Source: Alphaproteobacteria bacterium (lineage in GTDB: Bacteria > Pseudomonadota > Alphaproteobacteria > Micropepsales > Micropepsaceae). Taken from it: a DNA stretch of 64,000 nt. The stretch is from contig JAJPHG010000020.1 in assembly GCA_021325375.1 (NCBI GenBank), positions 157,580 to 221,579 on the forward strand. Reading direction: 5' to 3'. The position numbers were made by a program, and so were the translations under genes. Shown here piece after piece: positions 38,794-47,003 of this stretch; the first letter of the stretch is position 1, and every line of letters starts with the position of its first letter. The notes below the pieces were generated by a model. That model saw only the letters and a list, made by a program, of their open reading frames with translations. It was not told where the DNA came from and made no database searches.

Positions 38794-39854
38794 TGCGCAT
38801 CGCCAAATATATGCTGCCGCTCATCGCGCTGGCTGCGATCGCCTGGTTCGCCCTCTACACCAACCCGGTCGAGACATGGCTGTTCCGCAGCACCGCGTTC
38901 CACGAGCTTTCGAAGCAGCCGGTCCGGCTTGCGCGGGACGACGAGCTGTCGGTGCTGTTCTGCGGCACCGGCTCGCCCCTGCCCGACAAGACGCGCGGCG
39001 GGCCGTGCACGATGATCGCGGCGGGTGGCAAGCTCTATCTCGTCGACGCCGGCATCGACAGCGCGCGCAACCTGATGCTGTGGCGCGTGCCGCTGCAGGA
39101 CGTCGCGGGCGTGTTCGTCACGCATTTCCATTCCGACCATATCGGCGAGCTCGGCGAGATCCGCCTGCAGACCTGGGTCGCGGGCCGCAATACGAAGCTG
39201 CCCGTCTACGGCCCCGAAGGCATCGAACAGGTCGTCGGCGGGTTCAACCAGGCCTATGCGCTCGATGCGGGCTATCGCACGGAGCATCACGGCGCCGCGA
39301 TGCTGCCGCCGGATGCGGTCGCGATGGTGCCGCATGTGATGGCGCCCGGCGCGGTGTTCGATCTCGACGGCCTCAAGGTCACCGCGATCAAGGTCCGCCA
39401 CGATCCGGCGACGCCGGCCTACGGCTACCGCTTCGACTATCGCGGCCGCAGCATCGTCGTCAGCGGCGACACGGCGCCGGACGAGGACCTGTTCAAAGCC
39501 GCGCACGACGCGGACATCCTGGTGCACGAGGCGCTGTCGCCCGAGATGGTCGGCATCATGCACGACGCGCTGGTCGCGGGCGGCCATCCGCGCCAGGCGA
39601 AAATATTCCACGACATTCCCGACTATCACACCAGCCCCGTCGACGCGGCGCGGCTCGCATCCAAGTACAAAGTCCGTGCCCTGGTCTTCACCCATCTGAT
39701 TCCCATCCTGCCCAACAGTTTCGCCGAGGACCTGTTCCTGCGCGGCGTCGGCGAGGTGCGGCCGGGCTGCTGCACGATCCTCGCCCATGACGGGCTGGTC
39801 CTGACGCTGCACCCGGGCAGCGACGACATCGACGGCAAGACCGACCTGAACTAA
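38790..39854 (+). CDS. membrane-anchored metallo-beta-lactamase-fold hydrolase
   Basis: A 354-residue MBL-fold hydrolase. An N-terminal hydrophobic helix (MLPLIALAAIAWFALY) would anchor it in the membrane or act as a signal. Zinc ligands are in THFHSDHIGEL (HxHxDH), VSGDTAPDEDL and FTHLIP, a pattern like RNase Z or arylsulfatase-type MBL enzymes. Given the sulfatase and isomerase nearby, it may hydrolyse an ester intermediate; this is inference. Its stop overlaps that of tadA by three bases. Confidence 0.88.
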   Translation: MMRIAKYMLPLIALAAIAWFALYTNPVETWLFRSTAFHELSKQPVRLARDDELSVLFCGTGSPLPDKTRGGPCTMIAAGGKLYLVDAGIDSARNLMLWRVPLQDVAGVFVTHFHSDHIGELGEIRLQTWVAGRNTKLPVYGPEGIEQVVGGFNQAYALDAGYRTEHHGAAMLPPDAVAMVPHVMAPGAVFDLDGLKVTAIKVRHDPATPAYGYRFDYRGRSIVVSGDTAPDEDLFKAAHDADILVHEALSPEMVGIMHDALVAGGHPRQAKIFHDIPDYHTSPVDAARLASKYKVRALVFTHLIPILPNSFAEDLFLRGVGEVRPGCCTILAHDGLVLTLHPGSDDIDGKTDLN

Positions 39855-40303
39855 CCCCGCCGCGCGCGGAAGAAGGCCTTCAGCACTTCGCCCGCTTCCG
39901 CCGGATCGCCCGCCCGCCCGACCTGCGGCCGGTGGTGGCAAGTCGGCTGCTCGAAGAAGCGCGGGCCGCGGAGGACCGCGCCGCCCTTGGGATCCTCGGC
40001 GGCGAAGACCAGGCGGCTCACGCGGCTAAGGCTGATCGCGCCCGCGCACATCGCGCAAGGCTCGAGCGATACATAAAGGGTCGTGCCCAACAGCCTCTCA
40101 TTGCTCAGCTTTTCGGCCGCCGCACGCAGTGCCAACATCTCCGCATGGGCCGTGGGATCGCGCCGCTCCAGGATGCGGTTGCCGTCGCGCGCCAGCACCT
40201 CGCCTTCGGCCGAGACCACCACCGCGCCCACCGGCACCTCGCCGCGCGCGCCTGCCGCTTTCGCTTCCGCGATGGCGAGTGCTATGGCTTCCTCGTCCGT
40301 CAT
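39851..40303 (-). CDS. tadA: tRNA adenosine(34) deaminase
   Basis: A 150-residue TadA-like deaminase that converts A34 of tRNA-Arg(ACG) to inosine. The zinc site is HAE in PTAHAEML with PCAMC in LEPCAMCAGA, and the catalytic Glu is the E of HAE. The C-terminus is a little shorter and ends in a basic tail (FFRARRG). ATG 40303 gives the standard DEEAIALAIAEA start. It is divergent from rluB with 12 bases between start codons; its ribosome site GGGAA lies in that gap. Confidence 0.95.
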   Translation of the reverse strand: MTDEEAIALAIAEAKAAGARGEVPVGAVVVSAEGEVLARDGNRILERRDPTAHAEMLALRAAAEKLSNERLLGTTLYVSLEPCAMCAGAISLSRVSRLVFAAEDPKGGAVLRGPRFFEQPTCHHRPQVGRAGDPAEAGEVLKAFFRARRG

Positions 40304-40315
40304 GGGAGTTCCCTT

Positions 40316-41074
40316 TTGTCCGAAGATACGGCGTCCGGCGAGCGCATAGCAAAGATCATCGCCCGCGCCGGCATCTGCTCGCGCCGCGACGCCGAGAAGC
40401 TGATCGCGGAGGGCCGCGTCGCCCTGAACGGCGAGACCGTGACCACGCCCGCCACCAAGGTCGGCGAGCACGACGTCGTGGCCGTCGACGGCAAGCCCTT
40501 GACCGAGCCCGATGCCGCGCGGCTGTGGCGCTATCACAAGCCCGCCGGCATGGTGACCACGCACAAGGACCCGCAGGGCCGCGCCACGGTCTTCGCCAAC
40601 CTGCCCAAGACCCTGCCGCGCGTCGTGTCGGTCGGACGCCTCGACTTCAACTCCGAGGGCCTGTTGCTGCTCACCAATGACGGCGACCTCGCCCGGCGGC
40701 TGGAGCTGCCCGCGGGCGGCTGGGTCCGGCGCTACCGGGCGCGGCTGTTCGGCAAGGTCGCGCAGACCGATCTCGACAAGCTCGCCACCGGCGTCACCAT
40801 CGGCGGCGTGCGCTACGGATCGGTGATCGCCGATCTCGAGCGCTCCAAGGGCGTCTATTCCTGGGCGCTGGTCAGCCTGAAAGAGGGCAAGAACCGCGAG
40901 GTCAAGCGCGTGATGGAACATATCGGCCTGAAAGTGGCGCGCCTCATCCGCGTGCAGTTCGGCCCCTTCCATCTGGGCCATCTCGAGCCCGGCCAGGCCG
41001 AAGAGATCCCGGCCCGGCTGTGGCGCGAGCATCTGGGCATTGGCCGCAAGCACCGCAAGCCGGGCAAGGATTGA
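40316..41074 (+). CDS. rluB: 23S rRNA pseudouridine synthase, RluB/RsuA type
   Basis: A 252-residue RsuA/RluB-family enzyme. An S4 RNA-binding domain covers residues 10-60 (ERIAKIIARAGICSRRDAEK), and the catalytic Asp is in VGRLDFNSEGLLLLTNDG. The start is a TTG at 40316 with GGGAG seven bases upstream; no ATG or GTG in frame gives the usual N-terminus. It modifies a helix of rRNA in ribosome assembly. In related genomes rsmD often follows; here a non-coding stretch does. Confidence 0.92.
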   Translation: MSEDTASGERIAKIIARAGICSRRDAEKLIAEGRVALNGETVTTPATKVGEHDVVAVDGKPLTEPDAARLWRYHKPAGMVTTHKDPQGRATVFANLPKTLPRVVSVGRLDFNSEGLLLLTNDGDLARRLELPAGGWVRRYRARLFGKVAQTDLDKLATGVTIGGVRYGSVIADLERSKGVYSWALVSLKEGKNREVKRVMEHIGLKVARLIRVQFGPFHLGHLEPGQAEEIPARLWREHLGIGRKHRKPGKD

Positions 41075-41425
41075 ACGTCCGTTCACCGATCATCTCGTGC
41101 CCGCCCCGCCGCGAAGCCCAACCGCTTGATCGTTGAATTCGCGTTCGCATTCGAACCTCACAATTCGAGGGGCCCGCTTGTCGCATAGAGCCGCCCAATT
41201 GAATCGATTGATGAGGTTCAATTGGGACACGCACGGGCTTTGCCGCTTCGCGGGCGCGCGCGTCGTCGATGTGCGTGCCTGCGATGGCACCTCCATGAAG
41301 AGACTTCCAGAGGGAGATGGGGTGCGTGAAATGGTAGTTCAAGTATAGATTGTAAAATTTAATCTTGCAGCTTTTACGTTCTACGCTGCCTTTCCTCTCC
41401 CTCAAGGGGAGAGGAAACTTTGTCT
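41075..41425. other. non-coding region with inverted repeats
   Basis: No convincing gene is seen in these 351 bases; short open frames on both strands have no ribosome site or family likeness. The stretch is lower in GC than its surroundings. It holds a perfect 10-base inverted repeat CCCAATTGAA (41194-41203) / TTCAATTGGG (41217-41226) with a 13-base loop, and ends in the CTCTCCC-type hairpin at 41391. Confidence 0.6.
41391..41417. repeat. CTCTCCC-type palindromic repeat, copy 1
   Basis: TTTCCTCTCCC / GGGAGAGGAAA, 11-base arms with a five-base loop, nine bases beyond the stop of the first GSCFA gene. A second copy follows the next GSCFA gene. It could end transcription of the minus-strand gene but has no T-run. 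From general knowledge, similar CTCTCCC-TTGA-GGGAGAG repeats occur in many proteobacteria. Confidence 0.75.
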
Positions 41426-42640
41426 CTACCCCTCTTCCCGCCGGGCGCGGCGCAGGGCTTTGCGTTCTTCCTTGCGTTGGTCGCGCAGCGCTTGCTTGTC
41501 CGGGACGGCGGGTTTCACGGCCGCCGCGGGCCTGTTGAACGCGGTCTCGCGCGCCTTGGCCTTTTCGCGGGCCTCGAACCCCGCGTTCTCGATGCGAGAC
41601 GCGGCGGTCAGATGCTCGTGTTGGCTGATGGAAGGCTTGCGGGCGGCGATGTGCTCGATGTTGAGCGCGCGGAACATCATCCAGAGCTCGGCGGCGTCGT
41701 CGAGCGTGCCCTCGCCCACGCAATAGACCGCCTCGAAGGTCTTCATCACCACGTCGAGGACGTAGTTCTGCGGATGGCGGTTGTCGGGGCGCATGGCGTC
41801 GATGAAACCCTGCTGCACGATCTCCAGCGACGGGAAATAGAACAGCGTCCTGTTGAGCTCCTCCGGCTTGCTGCGCAGGAACTCGTCGAGGGCTGCGCGC
41901 AGGATCGCCTTGGAGACCGCGTTCGCGCTGACGCAGCTCACCGGCCGAAACGTCGCGGCCAGCGGGATCGGCGAGACGGTGAACAGGATCCTCGCGGCCG
42001 GCACGTGTTCGCGGATGAGCGCGTGGATGCGGGCGATGTCGCGCCTGGTCTCCTCCATCGACATGACGCGGAACTTGTGCCGGGCGGGATCGAACACCTC
42101 CTTCGGCACGGCGCGCCAGAATGTGCCGCCGGTGATCTCGTCGTACCAGACTTCCGAAAGCCCCAGCGTGATGATGAAGAACTCGCTCGCCTGGAACAGC
42201 GCGCGCGTGCGCAGGCGGATGTCCTCGTCGAAGCCGAAGCCTTCGGCCTTGAAGCCGTGCCACAGGTTCCCGGGCTGCTTCTTGTTCTCCAGCGCCCATT
42301 CGAACTGGCCCAGGATCGAGGCGGTGTTCACCAGCCCGTCGGCGATGCGCGAGATGTGGATGCCGGGATCGCGCCTGGCCGACAGGTCGTAGCCGAGATT
42401 GTCCAGATGGCGGGTGATGTTGGCGGCGAAGCAGCTTCCGAACGCGGTGATCTTCGTGCCGCGGGTGAGGAACGGCTCGTCCGGCATCCAGCCCTTGAGG
42501 ATGTGGTCGCGCAGGAACGTCCGGTCGAAATAGTCCGACTGGGTGGGGTAGGTGTTCACGACGTCGCCGCGGTGCCACGACGCCGAGGGCCGGCCGTCCG
42601 CGGGCGGGTCCAGGGGCTCGTCGAGAACGTCATCACTCAT
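41426..42640 (-). CDS. GSCFA domain protein 1
   Basis: A 404-residue GSCFA-family protein. The family motif FGSCFAANITRHL is at residues 67-79, and the LGLSEVWYDEITGGTFWRAVP and SPIPLAATFRPVSC blocks follow. GSCFA domains belong to the SGNH hydrolase clan, with Ser of GSCFA as the likely nucleophile; substrates are unknown but acyl esters on surface sugars are often suspected. The C-terminal 45 residues are very rich in Lys and Arg and end QRKEERKALRRARREEG. It is a tandem paralogue of the gene at 42986-44122, and a third, more distant copy lies at 51048. Confidence 0.9.
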   Translation of the reverse strand: MSDDVLDEPLDPPADGRPSASWHRGDVVNTYPTQSDYFDRTFLRDHILKGWMPDEPFLTRGTKITAFGSCFAANITRHLDNLGYDLSARRDPGIHISRIADGLVNTASILGQFEWALENKKQPGNLWHGFKAEGFGFDEDIRLRTRALFQASEFFIITLGLSEVWYDEITGGTFWRAVPKEVFDPARHKFRVMSMEETRRDIARIHALIREHVPAARILFTVSPIPLAATFRPVSCVSANAVSKAILRAALDEFLRSKPEELNRTLFYFPSLEIVQQGFIDAMRPDNRHPQNYVLDVVMKTFEAVYCVGEGTLDDAAELWMMFRALNIEHIAARKPSISQHEHLTAASRIENAGFEAREKAKARETAFNRPAAAVKPAVPDKQALRDQRKEERKALRRARREEG

Positions 42641-42738
42641 GTCACAATCCGGCGGGTTTTCGCGATATTGACCGTTTTACAGTTTACATGAGCGGCCGTT
42701 TTCCGATAACCAGCCCGCCGTACACCGGAGCATCGCCC

Positions 42739-42948
42739 GTGAAGAAGAACAAGAAGCTGCCGCCCGCCTACGTCGCCGAAACCAAGGACACGCGATTCGC
42801 GGGGACCTTCGAGGTGCTCGTCCCTGTCCCGGACCGGATAAAGCCCCACCGCGTCGCCAGCCAGTTCCCCTCCAAGCACGCGGCCGAAGGCTGGCTGCAC
42901 AGCGACGAAGGCAAGGAAGCGGTGGCCCAGGCGCTGGAGGAGAAGTGA
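42739..42948 (+). CDS. small conserved-looking basic protein
   Basis: A 69-residue protein between the two GSCFA genes on the opposite strand. GTG 42739 with a GGAGC site starts it as KKNKKLPPAYVAETKD; an ATG at 42688 is in frame but has no ribosome site. The rest (FAGTFEVLVPVPDRI, SKHAAEGWLHSDEGKEAV) looks like a compact alpha/beta fold. I do not recognise the family. Codon use fits the host. Confidence 0.65.
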   Translation: MKKNKKLPPAYVAETKDTRFAGTFEVLVPVPDRIKPHRVASQFPSKHAAEGWLHSDEGKEAVAQALEEK

Positions 42949-42951
42949 GCC

Positions 42952-42980
42952 TTTCCTCGCCCCCTTGAGGGAGAGGAAAA
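42952..42980. repeat. CTCTCCC-type palindromic repeat, copy 2
   Basis: TTTCCTCGCCC / GGGAGAGGAAA, matching the element at 41391 with one mismatched pair. It lies six bases beyond the stop of the second GSCFA gene and just after the stop of the small plus-strand gene. Confidence 0.72.
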
Positions 42981-42985
42981 CGTCG

Positions 42986-44122
42986 TCAATTCACCCGCAC
43001 TTGCTTTCCCTTCGCCTCGCGCCGCGCTTCGCGGCCCTCGCGGCCGGCTTTCTTTGCCCGCTTGACGAGCTTGCGCTCTTCCTTGCTGTCGTCGCGGCGC
43101 TTGACGATCGCGCGCAGGTTCCGGGCGCGGAACATCCGGAACACCTCCACGGCCTCGGCCAGCGTGACCGAGCCCTCGCAGAACGCCGCCTCGAAGACCT
43201 TCATCACCGTGTCGATGACGTAGGATTCGGGGTGACGCTCGTCCTCGCTCCAGGGATCGATGAAGCAGCGCATCACCAGCTCCATCGACGGGAAATAGAA
43301 CAGACTGCGGTTCAGCTCGCCCTCATGCTCGCGCAGGAACTCGTCGAGCGCTGCGCGGATGATCGCCTTCGACGCGGTGTTGGCGGTGAGGCAGCTCACC
43401 GGCCGAAACGTCGCGGCGAGCGGGATCGGCGACAGCGTGAACAGCACCTTGGCATGCGGCACATGGGTGCGGATGAGGCGGTGGATCTCTTCCAGGTCGG
43501 CCTTGGTCTTGGCGAAGGACTGGACGCGGAACTTGTGGCGCGCGGGATCGAAGGCATCCTCCGGCACCGCGCGCCAGAACGTGCCGCCGGTCTTCTCGTC
43601 GTACCACACTTCCGACAAGCCCAGCGTGACGATGAAGAAATCGGTGGCGAGGAACACGTCGCGCGTGCGCAGGCGGATGGCCTCGTCGTAGCCGTAGCCC
43701 TCGGCCTTGTAGCCGTGCCAGAGCTCCTCGCTCTGCTTCGCGTTCTCGAGCGCCCATTGGAACTGGCCCAGGATCGAGGCCGTGTTGACCATCGCGTCGC
43801 CGAGCCTGGAGATGTAGACCTCCGGATCGCGCTCGCGGGACAGGTCGAAGCCGATCGCCGAGAGATGGCGCGTGATGTTGGCGGCGAAGCAGCTCCCGAA
43901 AGCGGTGATTCGCATGCCGCGCGAAAGCACGGGCTTGGGCGGCACCCAGCCTTTCAGGAGATATTCCTCCAGGAATTCGTCCTTGGCGAAATCCTCGGCG
44001 CGGGGGTGATAGTTCACGACCTCGCCGCGGTGGAACGAGCGTTTTTCGCGCAACGCCGTGTCGTCGCCCTCGGCCACGCGCCGCTGCCGTTCCTCTTTTC
44101 GCTGTTGCTTGCGCGCGCCCAT
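42986..44122 (-). CDS. GSCFA domain protein 2
   Basis: A 378-residue GSCFA-family protein, clearly a paralogue of the gene at 41426-42640 along most of its length (FGSCFAANITRHL at 75-87, GLSEVWYDEKTGGTFWRAVP, SPIPLAATFRPVSCL). It has basic extensions at both ends: the first 16 residues (GARKQQRKEERQRRVAEG) and the last 40 (KEERKLVKRAKKAGREGR). The KEER-rich tails recall the C-terminal tail of its neighbour. Substrate and location are unknown; no signal peptide or membrane segment is seen. Confidence 0.9.
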   Translation of the reverse strand: MGARKQQRKEERQRRVAEGDDTALREKRSFHRGEVVNYHPRAEDFAKDEFLEEYLLKGWVPPKPVLSRGMRITAFGSCFAANITRHLSAIGFDLSRERDPEVYISRLGDAMVNTASILGQFQWALENAKQSEELWHGYKAEGYGYDEAIRLRTRDVFLATDFFIVTLGLSEVWYDEKTGGTFWRAVPEDAFDPARHKFRVQSFAKTKADLEEIHRLIRTHVPHAKVLFTLSPIPLAATFRPVSCLTANTASKAIIRAALDEFLREHEGELNRSLFYFPSMELVMRCFIDPWSEDERHPESYVIDTVMKVFEAAFCEGSVTLAEAVEVFRMFRARNLRAIVKRRDDSKEERKLVKRAKKAGREGREARREAKGKQVRVN

Positions 44123-44171
44123 GACCTAGTTTCGTCTTGGAACGAGAAACGCGTTAGGCATGGAGCCCAGT

Positions 44172-45473
44172 ATGCGGTGGATCATCTTGCTTTGCACCAT
44201 TGCCGGGGCGGCCCACGCGGAAACTTACACAAATGTAACACTGATAGACGGTACCGGCGCGCCGCCGCGTCCGCACATGTCAATCATTATCACGGGCGAG
44301 CGCATCGATTCCGTCGGTCCCGCGACAGCGGCGGGCGGGAAGGCGATCGATATGCACGGCGCTTATGCGTTGCCGGGGCTGACCAATACGCATGTGCATC
44401 TGGCGACGGCGCCGGGCCTCGCCTACGCGGAAGCGATCCTGCGCCGCGACCTCTATGCCGGCATCACGGCGGTGCGCGACATGGCGGGCGATACCCGCGA
44501 GCTCGGCTATCTCTCGCGCGCGACTCGGATCGGCGAGACGCCCGGTCCCGACATCTATTACGCGGCGCTGATGGCGGGGCCCGATTTCTTCAAGGACCCG
44601 CGCACGGTAGCGTCCACGGCGGGCGGCCTGACGCCGGGCGCGACGCCGTGGATGCGCGCGGTGACGCCGGCGACCGATCTCCCGCTCGCGGTCGCCGAAG
44701 CCAGGGGCACCGGCGCCACGGCGATCAAGATCTACGCCGACCTGCCCGCGCCACTGGTGGATGCGATCACGGCGGAAGCGCATCGCCAGCAGCTGATGGT
44801 GTGGGCGCATGCCGCGGTGTTCCCCGCGAGCCCCCACGACGTCGTCGACGCCAAGGTCGACGTCGTAAGCCACGCCTGCATGCTGGGCTATCAGGCGTCT
44901 GAGAAGATGCCGCAGGCCTATCATCACCGCGCCGCCGTCGAGGCGGACAAGTTCGACGACCCCAACGCGGCGCTCGACGATCTGCTGGCCGACATGAAGG
45001 CGCGCGGCACCATCCTCGACGCGACGTTGTACGTCTACATGCTGCTCGACAAGATGAAGGACGCGAACCCGCCGCCCTATTGCACGCTCGCGCTCGCCGA
45101 GAAGCTCGCCGCAGCCGCCTATCGCGCGGGCATCCCCGTCAGCGCCGGAACCGACGCCGAGACGGATTGGAAGGACCGCGCGCCCGCGCTGGCCGATGAG
45201 CTCGCACTGCTCGTGCACGGCGCGGGGTTCTCGGCCATGGATGCGATCCGCGCCGCCACATCGGTCGCGGCGCGCACGATCGGCCAGGAGCGCGACATGG
45301 GAACGATCGAGAAAGGCAAGCTCGCCAACATCGTCTTTCTCTCCAAGGATCCGCTCGCCGACATCGCGAACGTGAAGTCGGTGGTGCTGACGCTGAAACG
45401 GGGCAAGGCGTTCGCGCGCAAGGACTATCGCCCGATCACCAAGGCCGAGGCGAAGGACGCGGGAGACGAGTAA
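44172..45473 (+). CDS. exported amidohydrolase family protein
   Basis: A 433-residue imidazolonepropionase-like amidohydrolase with a Sec signal peptide (RWIILLCTIAGAAHA). Metal ligands are in LTNTHVHLA (HxH), the Lys in AIKIYADLP, His in VWAHAAV and VSHACML, and Asp in VSAGTDAETD. Such secreted enzymes hydrolyse cyclic amides or dipeptides, sometimes organophosphates or ochratoxin; the substrate is not evident. GGAG six bases before ATG 44172 favours this start over ATG 44160. A repeat element begins 13 bases after the stop. Confidence 0.9.
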   Translation: MRWIILLCTIAGAAHAETYTNVTLIDGTGAPPRPHMSIIITGERIDSVGPATAAGGKAIDMHGAYALPGLTNTHVHLATAPGLAYAEAILRRDLYAGITAVRDMAGDTRELGYLSRATRIGETPGPDIYYAALMAGPDFFKDPRTVASTAGGLTPGATPWMRAVTPATDLPLAVAEARGTGATAIKIYADLPAPLVDAITAEAHRQQLMVWAHAAVFPASPHDVVDAKVDVVSHACMLGYQASEKMPQAYHHRAAVEADKFDDPNAALDDLLADMKARGTILDATLYVYMLLDKMKDANPPPYCTLALAEKLAAAAYRAGIPVSAGTDAETDWKDRAPALADELALLVHGAGFSAMDAIRAATSVAARTIGQERDMGTIEKGKLANIVFLSKDPLADIANVKSVVLTLKRGKAFARKDYRPITKAEAKDAGDE

Positions 45474-45486
45474 CACCCACAATCAC

Positions 45487-45675
45487 TTGTCATGGCCCGC
45501 GAATGCGGGCCACCCAGTTGGGTTCTGCCCAATCCAAAAAATGACTCACGCGGAGGCGCGGAGTCGCGGAGGTTTTTTCTTCTCCGCGACTCCGCGACTC
45601 CGCGCCTCCGCGTGCGATCTTTTTTGAAATTGAGCCGATGTCACCTGGGTGGCCCGCATTCGCGGGCCATGACAA
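45487..45675. repeat. double-palindrome repeat element, copy 1
   Basis: A 189-base element. Perfect 31-base terminal inverted repeats (45487-45517 and 45645-45675) each contain the palindrome TGGCCCGCGAATGCGGGCCA. An inner perfect 24-base inverted repeat (45547-45570 and 45591-45614) starts CACGCGGAGG. It encodes nothing and could fold into a cruciform or nested RNA hairpins. Related copies are at 50873 and 62678. It lies between the amidohydrolase and MFS genes. Confidence 0.93.
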
Positions 45676-45775
45676 ATTGTTGCCGATTGCAACGAGCTAT
45701 GCTCCCTGCGCGACACGCTGTCGCTCGCTTCCATGGTTGCTCCTCATACAGAACTGGCGCACAACCGCCCGCGTC

Positions 45776-46999
45776 ATGAGTGAGTCCGAAGTCGCCGACG
45801 GCACGCCGCAGCCGGTTGCCGCCGCCCCCGCCCCGCAGCAGACCGTCTATATCGTGATCTTCGCGATCGCGTTCTGCCACATGCTCAACGACATGATGCA
45901 GTCGCTGCTGCCGGCGATCTATCCCAACCTCAAGCAGGCTCTCGACCTCGACTTCGCCCATATCGGGCTGGTGACGCTGACCTTCCAGGTGACGTCGTCG
46001 CTCCTGCAGCCCGTCGTCGGCCTCTACACCGACCGCCGCGCGGTGCCCTTCGCCCTCCCCGTCGCGATGGTGTCGACCTTCCTGGGCCTTCTCATGCTCG
46101 CCTTCGCGCACTCCTATGGCGTGCTGCTGCTGGCGGCCGCGCTGGTGGGGATGGGATCGAGCGTCTTCCATCCCGAATCCTCGCGCGTGGCGCATATGGC
46201 GGCGGGCGCGCGGCGGGGCTTCGCGCAGTCGATGTTCCAGTGGGGCGGCAACATGGGCAGCGCGCTCGGCGCGCTGGGCGCGGCCTCCATCGTCGCCGCC
46301 GAAGGCCAGGCGAGCATCGCGTGGTTCTGCGCGATGGCGGCGATCGCCATCCTGGTGCTGTGGCGCGTCGGGCTGTGGTACCGCGCACACGGCATGACGC
46401 GGGCGAAGCGGGCGATTCAGGCGCAGTCGGGCGCCCCCCTGCCCCGCGCCGTCGTTACGCGTTCGCTCGCGATCCTGGTGATCCTGATCTTCTCGAAATT
46501 CGTCTACCTCGCCAGCCTGTCGAGCTACTACACGTTCTATCTGATCGAGAAGTTCCACCTGAGCGTCCGCGACGCGCAGCTGCATCTCTTCCTGTTCCTC
46601 GCCTCCGTCGCGGTGGGCACGATCTGCGGCGGCCCGCTCGGCGACAGGTTCGGGCGCAAGCACCTCATCTGGTTCTCGATCCTGGGCGCGCTGCCCTTCA
46701 CCTTGGCGCTGCCGCACGCGAATTTGTTCTGGACGAGCGTGGTCAGCGTCGGCGCCGGCGTCACGCTGGCCAGCGCCTTCCCCGCCATCGTCGTCTACGG
46801 ACAGGAGCTGGTGCCGACGAAGGTCGGCACGATCTCGGGGCTGTTCTTCGGCCTGTCCTTCGGCATGGGCGGACTGGGCGCGGCCGCGCTCGGCAAGCTG
46901 GCCGACTTGAAAGGCATCGAGTTCGTCTACGCCGTCTGCGCGTTCCTGCCGGCGCTCGGCCTCTTCGCCGCGTTCCTTCCCGATCTGAAGAGGCGCTGA
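45776..46999 (+). CDS. MFS transporter, Fsr (fosmidomycin resistance)-like
   Basis: A 407-residue major-facilitator protein with 12 membrane segments. FAIAFCHMLNDMMQSLLPAIYP in the first helix and the GMGSSVFHPESSRVAHMA motif in the fourth to fifth helix region are typical of the Fsr group of drug exporters. GDRFGRKHLIWFS is the loop 8-9 motif. It likely exports a small drug or metabolite by proton antiport. ATG 45776 gives a short Ala/Pro-rich cytoplasmic N-terminus; an earlier frame would read into the repeat element. Confidence 0.9.
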   Translation: MSESEVADGTPQPVAAAPAPQQTVYIVIFAIAFCHMLNDMMQSLLPAIYPNLKQALDLDFAHIGLVTLTFQVTSSLLQPVVGLYTDRRAVPFALPVAMVSTFLGLLMLAFAHSYGVLLLAAALVGMGSSVFHPESSRVAHMAAGARRGFAQSMFQWGGNMGSALGALGAASIVAAEGQASIAWFCAMAAIAILVLWRVGLWYRAHGMTRAKRAIQAQSGAPLPRAVVTRSLAILVILIFSKFVYLASLSSYYTFYLIEKFHLSVRDAQLHLFLFLASVAVGTICGGPLGDRFGRKHLIWFSILGALPFTLALPHANLFWTSVVSVGAGVTLASAFPAIVVYGQELVPTKVGTISGLFFGLSFGMGGLGAAALGKLADLKGIEFVYAVCAFLPALGLFAAFLPDLKRR

Positions 47000-47003
47000 G
47001 CCG

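Noticed and set aside
41133..41348. 71-codon plus-strand open frame after rluB
   Set aside because: No ribosome site, no recognisable fold, contains the inverted repeat and sits in a lower-GC gap.
45500..45780. Short open frames on both strands within repeat copy 1 (and similar ones in copies 2 and 3)
   Set aside because: They read through inverted repeats, differ between copies, and have no ribosome site; the element is non-coding.
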